Part shown: positions 26,669-36,023 of the stretch, piece after piece | Layout: each line of letters opens with the position of its first letter | How positions within the stretch are numbered: position 1 is the stretch's first letter | Notes under the pieces: generated by a model | Databases searched by the model: none | What the model saw: the letters and a program-made list of their open reading frames with translations, nothing else | Told to the model about the DNA's origin: nothing | Assembly: GCF_007679495.1 (NCBI RefSeq) | Contig: NZ_VEGP01000033.1 | Location: 1 to 55,796, forward strand | Length of the DNA stretch: 55,796 nt | Source of the DNA: Paenibacillus sp. 32O-W | GTDB lineage: Bacteria; Bacillota; Bacilli; Paenibacillales; NBRC-103111 | Reading direction: 5' to 3' | Position numbers and translations under genes: made by a program

Positions 26669-28285
26669 TTAGTGGTTAACGAGACCGAGCCGTGTCGGCG
26701 GTTGGGAATTCGCAGGCTCCAGCGGTTGTTTGCCGATCAGTGCGTAGCGCATACTATCGACAAGAGCATCCCAGCTCGCTTCGATGACGTTCTCGGAGAC
26801 GCCGATTGTGCTCCACTTGGTGTTGGCGTCGGAAGATTCAATAAGCACCCGGACCTTGCTTGCGGTCGCATCCTTCTCGTTGATGACCCGGACTTTGTAG
26901 TCGGACAGGTGCATGTTCCGGATTTCCGGATAGAACTGCTCCAGAGCTTTGCGCAATGCGTTATCCAGTGCGTTCACCGGGCCGTTGCCTTCGGCGGCCA
27001 TATAGACGGTGTTGCCGTGCATATTCAGCTTGACGATCGCTTCCGATGCCACCTTGTGATTGGCATTCTTCTCGACCAGGATCTTGAAGGAATCCAACGT
27101 GAAAATTTCCTCCAATTCACCGAATTCTTGACGGAGCAGCAGCTCCAGAGAAGCATCCGCTCCCTCGAATTGATAGCCTTGGTGCTCCAGCTGTTTAACC
27201 CTTTCAATCGCAAGCTTGGTCTTCTCGGGATCTTGGTCGATGTCCAGGTGAAGCTCCTGGGCTTTAAACAGCAAATTGCTCTGACCGGCCAGCTCGGATA
27301 CGAGCACGCGCTGCTTGTTTCCGACCAGCTCAGGCTCAATATGCTCGTAAGTCTTCGGGTCCTTCAGAATGGCCGAGACGTGAATTCCGCCTTTATGTGC
27401 GAAAGCGGCAGTTCCCACATACGGTTGGTTAACGGGCATGTTCACGTTGGCGATTTCGCTCACGTAACGAGCCACACTGGTTAGCTGCTGAAGCTGGTTA
27501 TCCGAAATACAGCGGTAGTTCAGCTTCAACTGAAGGTTCGGGATGATGGAGCACAGGTTCGCATTGCCGCACCGTTCCCCGTAGCCGTTAATCGTTCCCT
27601 GAACCTGAACCGCCCCAGCCTGTACGGCTGCGAGAGTATTGGCTGCAGCCAGCTCACAATCGTTATGGGTATGAATGCCGAGCGGGGTCTTCATCCGGCT
27701 CTTCACATTGGATACGATTTCGAAAATTTCCCCGGGCAGTGTACCCCCATTCGTATCACACATGACCAGCCAGTCCGCTCCCGCTTCCTGAGCTTTCTCC
27801 AGTACGGCTATGGCGTACTCCGGGTTATGCTTGTAACCGTCGAAGAAATGCTCTGCGTCGAAGGAAACCTCCAAGCCCTTCTGCTTCAAATAGGATATCG
27901 AATCGAATACCATCGCCAGATTTTCTTCCAAAGTCGTCTGCAATGCCGTTGTTACATGAAAATCCCATGCCTTGCCCACAAGAGAAGAGACCCGGACTCC
28001 GGAATCGACGATCCGGTTCAGGCTCGCATCATGTTCGGCTACCGAATGCTTCCGTCGGGTGCTGCCGAAGGCTACGATCTTCGCATTGAAGTTATGCTGC
28101 TTGACCCTCTGGAAAAACTCGATGTCCTTGCTGTTGCTGCCGGGATTGCCTCCCTCGATATAATGAACGCCCAAAGCGTTAAGACGCAGCGCGATCTTGA
28201 ATTTATCCTCAGCCGATAGACTGATTCCTTCTCCCTGGGTTCCATCCCGCAATGTTGTATCGAAGACAAAAATTTGATTAGACAT
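26669..28285 (-). CDS. cimA: (R)-citramalate synthase
   Basis: Condenses pyruvate and acetyl-CoA to citramalate, giving a threonine-independent route to 2-oxobutyrate for isoleucine. The 538 residues have the DRE-TIM aldolase signature FVFDTTLRDGTQGEGISLS, the metal-binding GIHTHNDCELAAANTLAAV, and NGYGERCGNANL, all in the citramalate-synthase rather than LeuA form. The C-terminus (about 415-510) is the LeuA-type regulatory domain, expected to sense end product. ATG 28285 follows GAGGGGGCGG; the frame's earlier ATG lacks a site. Confidence 0.94.
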   Translation of the reverse strand: MSNQIFVFDTTLRDGTQGEGISLSAEDKFKIALRLNALGVHYIEGGNPGSNSKDIEFFQRVKQHNFNAKIVAFGSTRRKHSVAEHDASLNRIVDSGVRVSSLVGKAWDFHVTTALQTTLEENLAMVFDSISYLKQKGLEVSFDAEHFFDGYKHNPEYAIAVLEKAQEAGADWLVMCDTNGGTLPGEIFEIVSNVKSRMKTPLGIHTHNDCELAAANTLAAVQAGAVQVQGTINGYGERCGNANLCSIIPNLQLKLNYRCISDNQLQQLTSVARYVSEIANVNMPVNQPYVGTAAFAHKGGIHVSAILKDPKTYEHIEPELVGNKQRVLVSELAGQSNLLFKAQELHLDIDQDPEKTKLAIERVKQLEHQGYQFEGADASLELLLRQEFGELEEIFTLDSFKILVEKNANHKVASEAIVKLNMHGNTVYMAAEGNGPVNALDNALRKALEQFYPEIRNMHLSDYKVRVINEKDATASKVRVLIESSDANTKWSTIGVSENVIEASWDALVDSMRYALIGKQPLEPANSQPPTRLGLVNH

Positions 28286-28333
28286 GTCCGCCCCCTCAGA
28301 ATTTCCGATTCCAGTCGAATCTTTTATCACTTA

Positions 28334-28339
28334 ATTATA
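28334..28339 (-). promoter_or_regulatory. candidate -10 element of the cimA promoter
   Basis: TATAAT on the minus strand, 49 bp before the start codon. No good -35 is seen, and the short leader leaves no room for a T-box. Confidence 0.45.
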
Positions 28340-28470
28340 ACATCTAGTCCCGTATGAAAACAGTGGCTTTCTCTTTATAATTCAGAAACAAAGTTTGGGC
28401 TCGGCAGAAGCAGTGATGATGTGATGATCGGAAATTCGAACCTCTGCAGACAACCTCCTCTCAGCCGGTC

Positions 28471-28499
28471 ATCCTGTGGAGGTACCCACAGGGATTTTT
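28471..28499 (+). terminator. orphan plus-strand terminator-like hairpin
   Basis: ATCCTGTGG (28471-28479) pairs with CCACAGGGAT (28486-28495, one bulged G) and runs into TTTTTC. No coding gene on the plus strand precedes it within the 331-bp cimA-queF gap. Confidence 0.55.
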
Positions 28500-28551
28500 C
28501 TCCTCTTTAAGCAATAACAAGAAGGATTGCAGCGGCATCGGGACCGGAAGC

Positions 28552-28580
28552 TTGACCGCCGAACCGACTGGTTGTATGCT
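28552..28580 (+). promoter_or_regulatory. candidate queF promoter
   Basis: TTGACC (28552-28557), 17-bp spacer, TATGCT (28575-28580). The leader would be about 30 nt, with no recognisable preQ1 riboswitch. Confidence 0.55.
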
Positions 28581-28616
28581 GATAATGGTTAAAATAAATT
28601 AGGGAGGTGCTGCACC

Positions 28617-28976
28617 ATGTCTACAAGACCGACGAGAACTTTAGAACCGGTTCCCAATCCACATCCTGACCGCGAATACGAGGTTGAGATCGAATGCCCG
28701 GAATTTACGGCATTATGTCCCGTTACCGGCCAGCCGGATTTTGCGACCATTACTTTTAAATATATTCCCGGTCCTTATATCGTTGAACTGAAGTCATTGA
28801 AGCTGTATTTATGGAGCTTCCGTGACGAGGGGCATTTTCATGAGGATGTCACGAATGCAATACTGAAAGACTTCGTGGATTTTATTAAGCCGCGCAAGCT
28901 TCAGGTTACCGGCAAATTCAATGTGCGGGGCGGAATATATACCACGGTTCGCGCCGAGTATGAAGAAGGCCAGTGA
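28617..28976 (+). CDS. queF: NADPH-dependent 7-cyano-7-deazaguanine reductase
   Basis: Reduces preQ0 to preQ1 in queuosine synthesis. A 119-residue short-form QueF (Bacillus subtilis QueF is about 165, with extra ends). The catalytic cysteine is in [20 protein letters not shown], with the conserved [19 protein letters not shown] segment after it. ATG 28617 has GGGAGGTGC upstream. The other preQ0 genes, queDEC, lie 18 kb away rather than next to it. Confidence 0.96.
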   Translation: MSTRPTRTLEPVPNPHPDREYEVEIECPEFTALCPVTGQPDFATITFKYIPGPYIVELKSLKLYLWSFRDEGHFHEDVTNAILKDFVDFIKPRKLQVTGKFNVRGGIYTTVRAEYEEGQ

Positions 28977-30249
28977 CTATTATCCGCGCAATGGAAGGGT
29001 CATTCTGCATATTGATATGAATGCCTTCTATTGCTCCGTTCACGAAGCGTCAGAGCCCGACCTCTATGCCGGCAAGCCGATCGCGGTAGCCGGCAGCGTC
29101 GAGCTGCGCAAAGGCATCATCGTCACGTCCTCTTACGCAGCCAGAGCACGAGGAATCCGCACCGGGATGCTGGTTGGCCAGGCTCTCAGGCTGTGCCCGG
29201 ACCTTCTTCTTATCCGTCCGGACTTCGAGCTGTACAGGGATTTTTCCCGGAAGTTCATCCAGTTGGTGTACCAATATTCTCCGTTAGTCGAAACGATGTC
29301 TATTGACGAATGCTTCGTAGATATTACCGGTTCGAGCCAGTTCGGCACGCCGCTGGAAATCGCCCGGGAGATTCAGCAGAGAATCCGTATGGAGCTGTCG
29401 CTCCCTTGCTCTATCGGTGTAGCTCCCAATAAGCTGTTGGCCAAGATGGCTTCGGATATGAAGAAGCCTAACGGGATATCGGTGCTCCGCTTGAGAGATG
29501 TGCCTAAGCTGCTTTGGAGCAGGCCCTGCAAAGAGCTGTACGGGATCGGCTCCAAAACGGCTTCCAAGCTTCTTAAGCTGAATATCCGCACGATCGGTGA
29601 GCTTGCCGCCGCCGACGAACAGATTCTGGTCAGGCAGTTCGGAGTCTACGGCCAATGGCTCAAGCAGTCAGCCAACGGCTTGGATGACTCGCCGGTCAAG
29701 GCGGAGAAAGAACCGAACAAATCGATCGGACATACGACCACACTGCCGTATAACTTTACCGATCCGGAGGATATCCGTCGCGTATTCCTCAATCTGGCCG
29801 ATCAGACCGCCAGAAGAATGCGGAGGCAGAAGCTGGTCTGCACTACCGTCCAGATTACGATTCGCGACCCGGACATGAAGACGATAACGCGATCGACGAC
29901 CTTAAATCAGCCTACGGAGCATACGGACCTTATTTACAAGGAAGCCTGCCGGTTATTTCAGCTCAATTGGGAAACGGGCAAGCCCGTCCGCTTATTGGGC
30001 ATTACGCTGCAGAACCTGCAGCCCAAAGCGGAGGCGGCGATCCAGCTTGATCTGTTCGAATTGGAGCAATCGTGTAAGAAGGACAAGCTGAACGAAGCGA
30101 TGGACCAAATCCGGGATAAATTCGGGGAAAGCTCCCTGCTGACGGCAGGAATGATTGGAGAGGATCCGTCTTCGCTGATACGCAATCATAAAATTCGGGG
30201 GACTTCTCTGCAAACCGATTTTTTGCGCAGCGCAGATGACGAAGGATGA
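28960..30249 (+). CDS. dinB: DNA polymerase IV (Y-family)
   Basis: Error-prone lesion-bypass polymerase of 429 residues. Catalytic acidic motifs are [16 protein letters not shown] and [30 protein letters not shown] and [20 protein letters not shown] are typical Y-family blocks, and [20 protein letters not shown] is the helix-hairpin-helix. A sliding-clamp-binding motif, [10 protein letters not shown], is near the C-terminus. The start at 28960 overlaps the end of queF by 17 bp, so the two genes are coupled. An ATG at 28921 would add 13 residues and is less likely. Confidence 0.94.
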   Translation: MKKASDYYPRNGRVILHIDMNAFYCSVHEASEPDLYAGKPIAVAGSVELRKGIIVTSSYAARARGIRTGMLVGQALRLCPDLLLIRPDFELYRDFSRKFIQLVYQYSPLVETMSIDECFVDITGSSQFGTPLEIAREIQQRIRMELSLPCSIGVAPNKLLAKMASDMKKPNGISVLRLRDVPKLLWSRPCKELYGIGSKTASKLLKLNIRTIGELAAADEQILVRQFGVYGQWLKQSANGLDDSPVKAEKEPNKSIGHTTTLPYNFTDPEDIRRVFLNLADQTARRMRRQKLVCTTVQITIRDPDMKTITRSTTLNQPTEHTDLIYKEACRLFQLNWETGKPVRLLGITLQNLQPKAEAAIQLDLFELEQSCKKDKLNEAMDQIRDKFGESSLLTAGMIGEDPSSLIRNHKIRGTSLQTDFLRSADDEG

Positions 30250-30285
30250 CACTAATCCGTACTTCAATGAAGATAGCGGAGAACA

Positions 30286-30713
<428 letters not shown>

Positions 30714-30735
30714 TTTTGCCTCTTGGCTTTCTTGG

Positions 30736-30761
30736 CCGCCTCACAGATGGGGCGGTTTTTT
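30736..30761 (+). terminator. rho-independent terminator
   Basis: CCGCCTC (30736-30742) pairs with GGGGCGG (30749-30755), followed by TTTTTTA. It ends the ferredoxin transcript. Confidence 0.88.
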
Positions 30762-30944
30762 ATTTCTATAATGCTACAAGAGTACTCCGTTTATTTTAGT
30801 TTATATCCCGGTCCAGATTTGCCGATATAACGGGTAGAGGATTTTGCGACAGTCCGCTCGCTGGCCATCATTTATAACATGACGGCTGGGAAGGCCTTGC
30901 AACCGGATTGTTGAGAAACACATTGGCAAAGGAGGCTTAATGTT

Positions 30945-32435
30945 ATGAAGAACGGTGCCGATGGATACAAGCCCGGCCGGCCCCATCGACCAGCACAACC
31001 TGCGGAGAAGGCGTCCGGGCAGCCCCCGGAAGGCGAGGATGGCAAGGGTCCTTCGGATTATGTGGATGAGGACACTCCCCAATATCTTAAACAATACATA
31101 ACGCAGCATCCATCAAGCAAAATGGCATGGTATTTGCTCGGCAAAGAATACGAGAGTCAAGGCAAGGCGGCCAAAGCCCGCTATTGCTATTTCAGAGCGG
31201 AGGAAATCTACGAGGCCTTCGAAAAGAAAGCCATCCAGCCCCATGCCACGGATGAGGTGCAGAATGAAGGAGATCAAGCCAACAGGAAGCTTAAGCGCAT
31301 TACTGCAGGGCTTCTGCTGTTGCTGCTGCTTCTTCTGCTGCCCTCTTCTCTGGATGGGGATTTGTTCGTCCAGGAGAAGCAGGGGGAGACGGAAGGTGCT
31401 GAGGCGAAAGCCGCAGATTTGAATTCGGAAGGAGATAAGCCGGAAGAGGAGGATGAAGCGGACCGGCTTCCACGGGTAATTCTGCAGGCGGATGAGGAGC
31501 TTGGGAAGTCTGAATCCGGTCGGCAGAACGGCCGGCTTCCTATCCGGATTTATAATCAGGAAACTGTATGGGGGGAGCTGGGCAGGGCAGGCCCGTGGAC
31601 AATGTGGGGAGAGGAAGCCAGAGTGATTGCAGGGGTGCGTCCGTCCGGGACCGCCGGCAAATACGAGCTGGAAGTGTATGATCCCGAGCTATGCCAATGC
31701 GAGCCGGTCGAATCCGCAGCCGCGCATAGCCAATTGCTGCGTTGGATGAAGGAGAGAGAGGAAATGCTGGTGCTGCAATCGGCAATCGTCGCTTATCAGT
31801 CTCTTTATGGCAAGCCGCCGGAAGAAGCGGCCGATCTGACCGGGGATTATCCCGCCAATGTATTATCCTATACGAGTAAGAGAATGGAGGCGGCTTTTGC
31901 AGAATATAGGGACAAGCTGTTTCCGTCCGGAAATGCCCCCCTTACTTCCGGTGAATCCGGTGAAAATGACGAAGAAGAGGGAGTATCGCCGCAGGCTCCT
32001 TTGGAAATTATTGTAGATAAGAGCAATCATCGTTTGGCTCTGGTGAGTGGAAACACTATCATTCGCAATTATCCGGTAGGTCTTGGCGGAGACCGCACTC
32101 CGGAAGGTGAATTTTATATCAGTGAGAAAGTGGTGGACCCCAAGGGTAAGAAGAACGGTGAATTCGGGAGCAGGGGAATGACCTTGTCCGATACGCTATA
32201 TGCAATCCACGGCACTAATCAGCCGTCCAGTATTGGTGAAGACCGCTCGCTCGGCTGTGTGCGGATGCTGGATGAGGATGTGAAGGAATTGTACGGGATG
32301 GTGCCGATGGGAACGAAGGTATCCATCGTGTCGGAAGGGCTTCCTGAGCAAGTTGTCAGAGGGGCTGTCAAGATGGAACTGCCGGTAGGGGACAATGAAA
32401 CCAATCCCGGCAAGGTCTACGAATGGTTGAACTAG
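30945..32435 (+). CDS. L,D-transpeptidase (YkuD domain) with cytosolic TPR-like N-terminus
   Basis: A 496-residue cell-wall enzyme. Residues about 45-95 resemble a tetratricopeptide unit (SSKMAWYLLGKEYESQGKAA). One membrane segment follows (ITAGLLLLLLLLLLPSSL, about 119-136), then an acidic linker, an unassigned region, and a YkuD domain near 345-465. The catalytic motif is YAIHGTNQPSSIGEDRSLGC followed by VRM, with the essential His and Cys. Such enzymes make 3-3 crosslinks or attach proteins to peptidoglycan. A cytosolic TPR-like part is unusual for this family and might bind an internal partner. ATG 30945 follows AAAGGAGG. Confidence 0.9.
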   Translation: MKNGADGYKPGRPHRPAQPAEKASGQPPEGEDGKGPSDYVDEDTPQYLKQYITQHPSSKMAWYLLGKEYESQGKAAKARYCYFRAEEIYEAFEKKAIQPHATDEVQNEGDQANRKLKRITAGLLLLLLLLLLPSSLDGDLFVQEKQGETEGAEAKAADLNSEGDKPEEEDEADRLPRVILQADEELGKSESGRQNGRLPIRIYNQETVWGELGRAGPWTMWGEEARVIAGVRPSGTAGKYELEVYDPELCQCEPVESAAAHSQLLRWMKEREEMLVLQSAIVAYQSLYGKPPEEAADLTGDYPANVLSYTSKRMEAAFAEYRDKLFPSGNAPLTSGESGENDEEEGVSPQAPLEIIVDKSNHRLALVSGNTIIRNYPVGLGGDRTPEGEFYISEKVVDPKGKKNGEFGSRGMTLSDTLYAIHGTNQPSSIGEDRSLGCVRMLDEDVKELYGMVPMGTKVSIVSEGLPEQVVRGAVKMELPVGDNETNPGKVYEWLN

Positions 32436-32483
32436 CCGTTGGTCTGTCCCCTCTACAATGAAATAGAAAAATACCGGGCTTCT

Positions 32484-32618
32484 CTAGCTGTTTACGATCA
32501 GCAGCACAGCCATCAAAATAACGATCGCGGCAAAAATACCGCCTGCCCAAATAATCGCCTTTTTGTTAACTTCTTCTTTCGTTTTGCGCTGCGAGTAAGG
32601 CATTGGCTTTCTTTTCAT
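32484..32618 (-). CDS. 44-residue single-pass membrane protein
   Basis: Short gene between the transpeptidase and pyrD. It encodes MKRKPMPYSQRKTKEEVNKK and then one hydrophobic helix (AIIWAGGIFAAIVILMAVLL) ending IVNS. The basic N-terminus should stay in the cytosol. ATG 32618 has GGGAAGCG upstream, and the coding frame is clean to TAG at 32484. I cannot assign a function. Confidence 0.7.
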   Translation of the reverse strand: MKRKPMPYSQRKTKEEVNKKAIIWAGGIFAAIVILMAVLLIVNS

Positions 32619-32882
32619 CGCTTCCCAGCAACCTTTCTTTCTATACTGCCTATATTCTATCACAATCTTTCCGGTTTGACAGCGTCCTCATATGCATTTG
32701 AGAGAGAAGAGAATTCCCCCGGCCCGCGAATGCCGCATGTATTGGCTATTTCGCGGCATCTTGCGGCGCCGGATGGGGATGGTCCGCTTCCTTGCGGAGG
32801 ATCGGGTCAAGTTGCATCTTTCTTTTTTTTTCGCAAGGAGGTAAACTGTTCGTTGGGACTATTAGCGAACGGAGTTGTTGAT

Positions 32883-33980
32883 ATGCTGTACCGATCTATA
32901 GGCAAACATATCTTTTTCCGGATGGATGCGGAGAAGGCTCACCATCTTGTTGTTAACGGACTGGACAAGGTTTCGCGTATCCCGGGAATGACTTCCTGGA
33001 TGAAGACGATATATGGAACCCCTCCCTCACCTAAGCTGAATGTCAAGCTATGGGATCTGGAGTTCCCTAATCCGATCGGACTGGCCGCCGGATTGGATAA
33101 GAACGGGCAGGCCGTTCCTGGTTTCTCATCGATCGGCTTCGGATTTATGGAGGTTGGTACGGTAACTCCGAAGCCTCAGCCGGGGAATGACCGTCCGCGG
33201 TTGTTCCGGCTTCCGGAGGACCTTGCATTGATTAATCGAATGGGGTTTAATAATGTTGGAGCCGATCAGATGGCGGAGAATTTGCGCCGAACCGGCCAAC
33301 GAACCATTCCGGTGGCGGTGAATATCGGCAAGAACAAAATAACCCCTAATGAAGAGGCGGAACGGGACTATCGCGAATGTTTGCGCAAGCTCTACCCCTA
33401 CGGGGATTTTTTTGTGGTTAATATCAGTTCGCCTAACACGCCCGATCTGCGAAAGCTGCAGCATGGCGACGATTTACGAAAGCTTCTGGAAGCGGTAATG
33501 GAAGAACGGGATCAGCAAACTCAATCCGGTGCTCAGAAGAAGCCGGTGCTTGTAAAAATCGCTCCGGACATTTCCGGGGAAGATTTGGAGTATATTATGG
33601 ATACGATCCTGGCCAGCCCGGTATCCGGAATTATTGCCACGAACACGACGATTCGCAGGGAAGGTCTGGTTCATCGGAATGCTTCCGAAACCGGAGGATT
33701 AAGCGGCAAGCCGCTGACGGATCGATCCACCGAGGTCATTCGCGGCATTTACCGCCTGACCCGCGGCCGCATTCCGATTATCGGATGCGGAGGTATTTTC
33801 ACAGCGCAGGACGCTTATGACAAAATCCGCGCAGGGGCTAATCTGGTCGAAGTGTATACCGCCTTAATCTACGAAGGCCCCGCACTGATCAAACGATTAA
33901 ATGCCGGTTTGTTGGAGCTGCTGGAAAGAGACGGATGGTCCCATATATCCGAAGCTGTCGGTGCGGACGTACCGGAATAG
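32883..33980 (+). CDS. pyrD: dihydroorotate dehydrogenase, quinone-dependent (class 2)
   Basis: Oxidises dihydroorotate to orotate, passing electrons through FMN to membrane quinone. The 365 residues have the class 2 N-terminal membrane-associating helix (LYRSIGKHIFFRMDAEKAHH). FMN and catalytic blocks follow: NPIGLAAGLDKNG, GFMEVGTVTPKPQPGN, VVNISSPNTPDLRKLQ with the catalytic Ser, and IIGCGGIFTAQDAYDKIRAG. The frame is open for 148 codons upstream, but that stretch is not protein-like; ATG 32883 after CGGAG is the family start. It stands apart from other pyr genes. A small stem (GTTCG/CGAAC) lies just before the start. Confidence 0.94.
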   Translation: MLYRSIGKHIFFRMDAEKAHHLVVNGLDKVSRIPGMTSWMKTIYGTPPSPKLNVKLWDLEFPNPIGLAAGLDKNGQAVPGFSSIGFGFMEVGTVTPKPQPGNDRPRLFRLPEDLALINRMGFNNVGADQMAENLRRTGQRTIPVAVNIGKNKITPNEEAERDYRECLRKLYPYGDFFVVNISSPNTPDLRKLQHGDDLRKLLEAVMEERDQQTQSGAQKKPVLVKIAPDISGEDLEYIMDTILASPVSGIIATNTTIRREGLVHRNASETGGLSGKPLTDRSTEVIRGIYRLTRGRIPIIGCGGIFTAQDAYDKIRAGANLVEVYTALIYEGPALIKRLNAGLLELLERDGWSHISEAVGADVPE

Positions 33981-34001
33981 ACGGCGAGAGGAGGGAATGC
34001 A

Positions 34002-34808
34002 ATGGATGGAAGAGATTGGAGTAAATTTCTTCTTCCTTACGAACAAGCCGTTGAAGAACTGAAAGTGAAATTTAAGACGCTTCGTTCGGAATTGAAAAGT
34101 CGCGAAGAATATTCCCCCATTGAATTTGTTACTGGAAGGGTTAAACGAATCTCCAGTATATTGGAGAAAGCGAAAAAGCTGAATGTCTCCATGGACGATA
34201 TCGAAACAGGGATCGAAGACATTGCAGGCATTCGAATAATGTGCCAGTTTGTGGAAGACATTCAGAGACTGACGGAATTGATCCGTCAGCGTCAGGATAT
34301 GAAGGTTGTCTACTGCAAGGATTATATCACCTACAAAAAAGCCAGCGGCTACCGGAGCTATCATATTATCGTGGAATATCCGGTACAGTCCGCACTGGGG
34401 ATGAAAATCGTTCTGGCAGAAATTCAGATTCGAACCCTAGCCATGAATTTCTGGGCCACAATAGAACATTCATTGAATTATAAATATAAAGGGGCGCTGC
34501 CGGAGGATGTGACCCGCCGTTTGAGCAAGGCGGCGGAGGCGGCCTACCTGTTGGATCAGGAAATGTCCAGCATTCGCGACGAAATTATGGAATCGCAGAT
34601 GCTGTTCGAAGATAAGTCGGTACTGGTTTCCAAGGTGTTGAACGATATTCAGCAGCTGTATTTTTACCGGAGGGTCCGCGAAGCGGTCCAATTCCAGCTC
34701 AAGTTCAACGAACTATGGGAAGCGGAAGATATATGGAGCTTGAAAAAGCTATCCTTATCCATAGAGGAAGCGATTGCAAGGGCTAAAAAAGAGCTTGATC
34801 GCAAATAA
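34002..34808 (+). CDS. relQ: small alarmone synthetase (RelQ/YjbM type)
   Basis: Makes (p)ppGpp from GTP or GDP and ATP in the stringent response; lacks the hydrolase domain of RelA. The 268 residues show the synthetase motifs EDIAGIRIMCQFVEDIQRL, YKKASGYRSYHIIVEYPV and LAEIQIRTLAMNFWATIEHS. The C-terminal helices fit the tetramer-forming SAS1 group rather than YwaC. ATG 34002 follows AGGAGGGAATGCA. It lies 21 bp after pyrD and may be cotranscribed with it. Confidence 0.94.
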   Translation: MDGRDWSKFLLPYEQAVEELKVKFKTLRSELKSREEYSPIEFVTGRVKRISSILEKAKKLNVSMDDIETGIEDIAGIRIMCQFVEDIQRLTELIRQRQDMKVVYCKDYITYKKASGYRSYHIIVEYPVQSALGMKIVLAEIQIRTLAMNFWATIEHSLNYKYKGALPEDVTRRLSKAAEAAYLLDQEMSSIRDEIMESQMLFEDKSVLVSKVLNDIQQLYFYRRVREAVQFQLKFNELWEAEDIWSLKKLSLSIEEAIARAKKELDRK

Positions 34809-34815
34809 GTCATTT

Positions 34816-34862
34816 ACCCCCTGTTATCTGTCTGTTGGCGCCGGATTACAGGGGGTTCTTTC
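34816..34862 (+). terminator. rho-independent terminator
   Basis: ACCCCCTGT (34816-34824) pairs with ACAGGGGGT (34848-34856), followed by TCTTTC. It ends the relQ transcript. Confidence 0.85.
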
Positions 34863-34880
34863 ATATAAGGAGGGGAAATC

Positions 34881-35297
34881 ATGGAGTACAGTCCGCTATA
34901 TTTGGCTTATCTGCACTATTTCAATACGGAAAGAGATTATTTCGAATGTCACGAAGTGCTTGAGGAGCTCTGGCTGGAAGAGGGCAGAAACCTTTTGTAC
35001 CAAGGTCTGCTTCAGGTTGCCGTTGCCTTGTATCATTTTCGCAACGGCAATAGGAACGGAGCCCGTAAAATGTTTACGCAGGCTATCGATAAGCTGCGCA
35101 AGTATCCGCCGGATTCGTTGGGAATAGATTTGGGACAGCTATTGAGCGAGAGTGAGAAGTATCGGGAGAAGCTGGAGAATATAGATCAGGAGCCGTTCGA
35201 ATTCTACGATCTGACGATTAGTATCGTGGATCCGGCGCTCAAGGAGAAGGTCGCGGATTGGGCGATCAATCCCCAACCTCTGCACGAAGAAGATTAA
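34881..35297 (+). CDS. DUF309 family protein
   Basis: A 138-residue helical protein of the DUF309 family: YFNTERDYFECHEVLEELWL, QGLLQVAVALYHFRNGN and GARKMFTQAIDKLRKYPP. The conserved HEVLE(E)LW segment is diagnostic. Function is unknown. ATG 34881 follows AAGGAGGGG. Confidence 0.93.
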   Translation: MEYSPLYLAYLHYFNTERDYFECHEVLEELWLEEGRNLLYQGLLQVAVALYHFRNGNRNGARKMFTQAIDKLRKYPPDSLGIDLGQLLSESEKYREKLENIDQEPFEFYDLTISIVDPALKEKVADWAINPQPLHEED

Positions 35298-35323
35298 CCG
35301 GCGGACCAATAGACGGGCAAATA

Positions 35324-35345
35324 AAAAAAGCAGCTCAAGGCTGCT
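35324..35345 (-). terminator. terminator of the membrane thioredoxin gene
   Basis: AGCAGC/GCTGCT stem with a 5-nt loop; on the minus strand it is followed by TTTTTTTATTTG. Confidence 0.7.
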
Positions 35346-35434
35346 ATATTTAATAATATATAAGTTCCAAAGTATCCGGAATACATTCCGAAGGTTACGC
35401 GCTACATTGCAATGTTGTTTTATTGGTCCAAAAT

Positions 35435-35914
35435 TTACTGTTTATATTTTTCAAAAAATTGCTTATATTCATTTTGGGGTACTTCACCTACGATGCGATC
35501 TACCTCAACACCCTCTTTAAAGTAGGCAAGCACTGGCCAGGACTGGATATTATAGGTGCTTAAGTAATTTCTGAACTCCAGTATGTTGAACTGCTTTAAT
35601 TCGATTCCCATATCCTGTGACATTGGATAAACGATCGGCGTTACCCGCTGGCAAAAATGGCAGTCCGGGGAGAAGAAATAGACGAACATCGATTCCTTGT
35701 TGTTAACGCTTTTCGCCAGATCTTCAGGCAGAACGATGCTCTGATAATTGGGATCCTCCAGCTGCTTAACCGTATCGGGATGCAGCTTGCTGGCCGAAAC
35801 TCCGTACAGTTCCTTGGCTTTGCTATCTTTGGAGCTGACGGTGGCCTTGTTAATCACAAATAATAGAACGAACACCGCAACAATGATCGAAAGATAAATC
35901 GCTAATTTTTTCAT
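35435..35914 (-). CDS. membrane-anchored thioredoxin-like protein
   Basis: A 159-residue redoxin with one N-terminal membrane segment (LAIYLSIIVAVFVLLFVINK). The active site is FFSPDCHFCQRVTP, a CHFC pair of DsbA/BdbA character, and the cis-proline is in IQSWPVLAYF. It probably oxidises or exchanges protein thiols outside the membrane; no BdbC partner is nearby. ATG 35914 with AAAGGTGG is preferred over GTG 35923. Confidence 0.9.
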   Translation of the reverse strand: MKKLAIYLSIIVAVFVLLFVINKATVSSKDSKAKELYGVSASKLHPDTVKQLEDPNYQSIVLPEDLAKSVNNKESMFVYFFSPDCHFCQRVTPIVYPMSQDMGIELKQFNILEFRNYLSTYNIQSWPVLAYFKEGVEVDRIVGEVPQNEYKQFFEKYKQ

Positions 35915-36023
35915 AGTTCCCACCTTTCCGTAACCTATTATAGCATGATTGATTTCTGTTTTTCATGATTTATTGTTATATTTTCTCTGAAACTAGCAAA
36001 TTGTTGACGAAAGAGTGAACACC

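Noticed and set aside
26672-27484. 270-codon plus-strand ORF antisense to cimA
   Set aside because: Mirror frame of a clearly conserved enzyme, with no ribosome site.
28286-28333. T-box leader before cimA
   Set aside because: The predicted leader is too short and has no T-box sequence.
28581-28616. preQ1 riboswitch before queF
   Set aside because: The predicted leader is only about 30 nt and lacks the GGTTC...CCCT...AAAAAACTA pattern.
32439-32882. 148-codon N-terminal extension of pyrD
   Set aside because: The extension is not protein-like, overlaps the 44-residue gene on the other strand, and the PyrD family starts at 32883.
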